Assembly: GCF_002154895.1 (NCBI RefSeq)
Contig: NZ_MUIZ01000006.1
Span: 124,001-188,000, forward strand
Reading direction: 5' to 3'
Length of the DNA: 64,000 nt
Source of the DNA: Lactococcus petauri
Lineage (GTDB): Bacteria; Bacillota; Bacilli; Lactobacillales; Streptococcaceae
This document shows positions 63,509 through 64,000 of this stretch, one piece after another (the first letter of the stretch is position 1; each line of letters opens with the position of its first letter). The position numbers and the translations under genes were made by a program. The notes beneath the pieces are model-generated. The model searched no databases, was not told the origin of the DNA, and was given only the letters and a program-made list of their open reading frames with translations.

Positions 63509-64000
63509 ATGAGAATCAGTAACTTAAAAGAAAAAATAGCACGAGAAAATTTAGATGGCTTAATCCTTACTGATATGAAAAATATCTACTATTTGACGGG
63601 TTTTTCGGGTACAGCTGGAACGATTTTCATGACAGCAGAACATTCCTACTTTATGACGGATGATCGTTATATTGGAATTGCACGCCAATTGATTACGGGG
63701 TTTGAAATCATCCAGACACGTGATGCCTTATCTGAAATTGCTGCCCTTTCTGAAGACCTTCAAACTGTTGGTTTTGAAGATACAGTTGATTTTGCATTTT
63801 ATCGTGTATTAGCGGAAAAATTAAAGAAAGCGAAACTTGTTCCTACGACAAATTTTGTAGCTCAGCTGCGCCAAATCAAAGAGGTCGATGAAATCGCCAC
63901 AATCAAGAAAGCTTGTCAAATTGCTGATAAGGCCTTTGAAGCTGTATTGAGATATATCGAGCCAGGCAGAACAGAAATAGAAGTCGCTAATTTTCTTGAC
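63509..64000 (+). CDS. pepP: Xaa-Pro dipeptidase/aminopeptidase (M24 family), 3' end outside window
   Basis: The first 164 codons are present and the gene runs off the window. AAAGGAG precedes ATG 63509 by 6 nt. The N-terminal creatinase-like domain is recognisable by LDGLILTDMKNIYYLTGFSG and FMTDDRYI, then QLRQIKEVDEI and the start of the pita-bread domain (PGRTEIEVA). The metal-binding residues lie beyond the edge. PepP and PepQ cannot be told apart from this part. Confidence 0.88.
   Translation, partial: MRISNLKEKIARENLDGLILTDMKNIYYLTGFSGTAGTIFMTAEHSYFMTDDRYIGIARQLITGFEIIQTRDALSEIAALSEDLQTVGFEDTVDFAFYRVLAEKLKKAKLVPTTNFVAQLRQIKEVDEIATIKKACQIADKAFEAVLRYIEPGRTEIEVANFLD

Overview
This window most resembles a chromosome segment from a low-GC Gram-positive coccus of the Lactobacillales, probably a Lactococcus. 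The signs are the gene order infC-rpmI-rplT and dinG-tseB(ypmB)-aspB-asnS, a class III fructose-1,6-bisphosphatase, a menaquinone methyltransferase, AAGGAG ribosome binding sites and many extended -10 (TGnTATAAT) promoters. The genus call is inference from protein resemblance and synteny.

Region 1 (1-15.9 kb) is accessory DNA. It opens inside a GHKL/histidine-kinase-like ATPase gene, followed almost without gap by a stand-alone receiver-domain protein and an HNH endonuclease. This three-gene set is a candidate undescribed defence or signalling system. Next comes part of a conjugation module of the TrsC/D/E type: a small membrane protein, TrsD-like and VirB4/TrsE-like proteins, a lysozyme+CHAP wall hydrolase, a membrane protein, a coiled-coil anchor and an LPXTG adhesin with mucin-binding repeats. 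A ParA-like ATPase with a small basic partner and an ISLre2-type transposase close the region. No integrase, relaxase or coupling protein lies in the window.

Region 2 (15.9-22.97 kb) is core. infC starts with ATA behind a structured leader, followed by rpmI, rplT, a GNAT acetyltransferase, eno, the menaquinone methyltransferase gene, a ring-cleavage-dioxygenase-like VOC protein, an aromatic-acid-exporter-like protein and a Ser-rich secreted protein.

Region 3 (about 23.0-31.9 kb) is an inserted block for cell-surface material. It holds a giant Ig-repeat secreted protein, a processive GT2 synthase with a 30-residue membrane protein behind it, UDP-GlcNAc 2-epimerase and an LtaS-like phosphoglycerol transferase. 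It is bracketed by about 208-bp direct repeats. The second copy is a frameshifted fragment of the gene that precedes the block.

Region 4 (32-50 kb) is core: VOC protein, CorA, MprF-C-domain protein, UspA, DinG, TseB/YpmB, AspB, AsnS, MazG-like, thiamine pyrophosphokinase, Gfo/Idh/MocA oxidoreductase, UPF0145, GIY-YIG, UvrA and class III FBPase.

Region 5 (49.8-63.4 kb) is an amino-sugar/ketose catabolic region. It encodes an RpiR regulator, NagA/AgaA-type deacetylase, a mannose-family PTS (EIIA, YajC-like, EIIB, EIIC, EIID), an AgaS-type deaminase/isomerase, a tagatose-6-P/1-phosphofructokinase and a class II ketose-bisphosphate aldolase. Together these make a complete route from N-acetylgalactosamine (or a related amino sugar) to triose phosphates. 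Set into it is a fructose-type operon: a divergent RpiR gene, a PfkB kinase, EIIBCA and a HAD phosphatase/mutase. Paired GGAAAATTTTCC palindromes with identical geometry occur before nagA, the EIIA gene and agaS and define a probable regulon. The window ends inside a Xaa-Pro peptidase gene.
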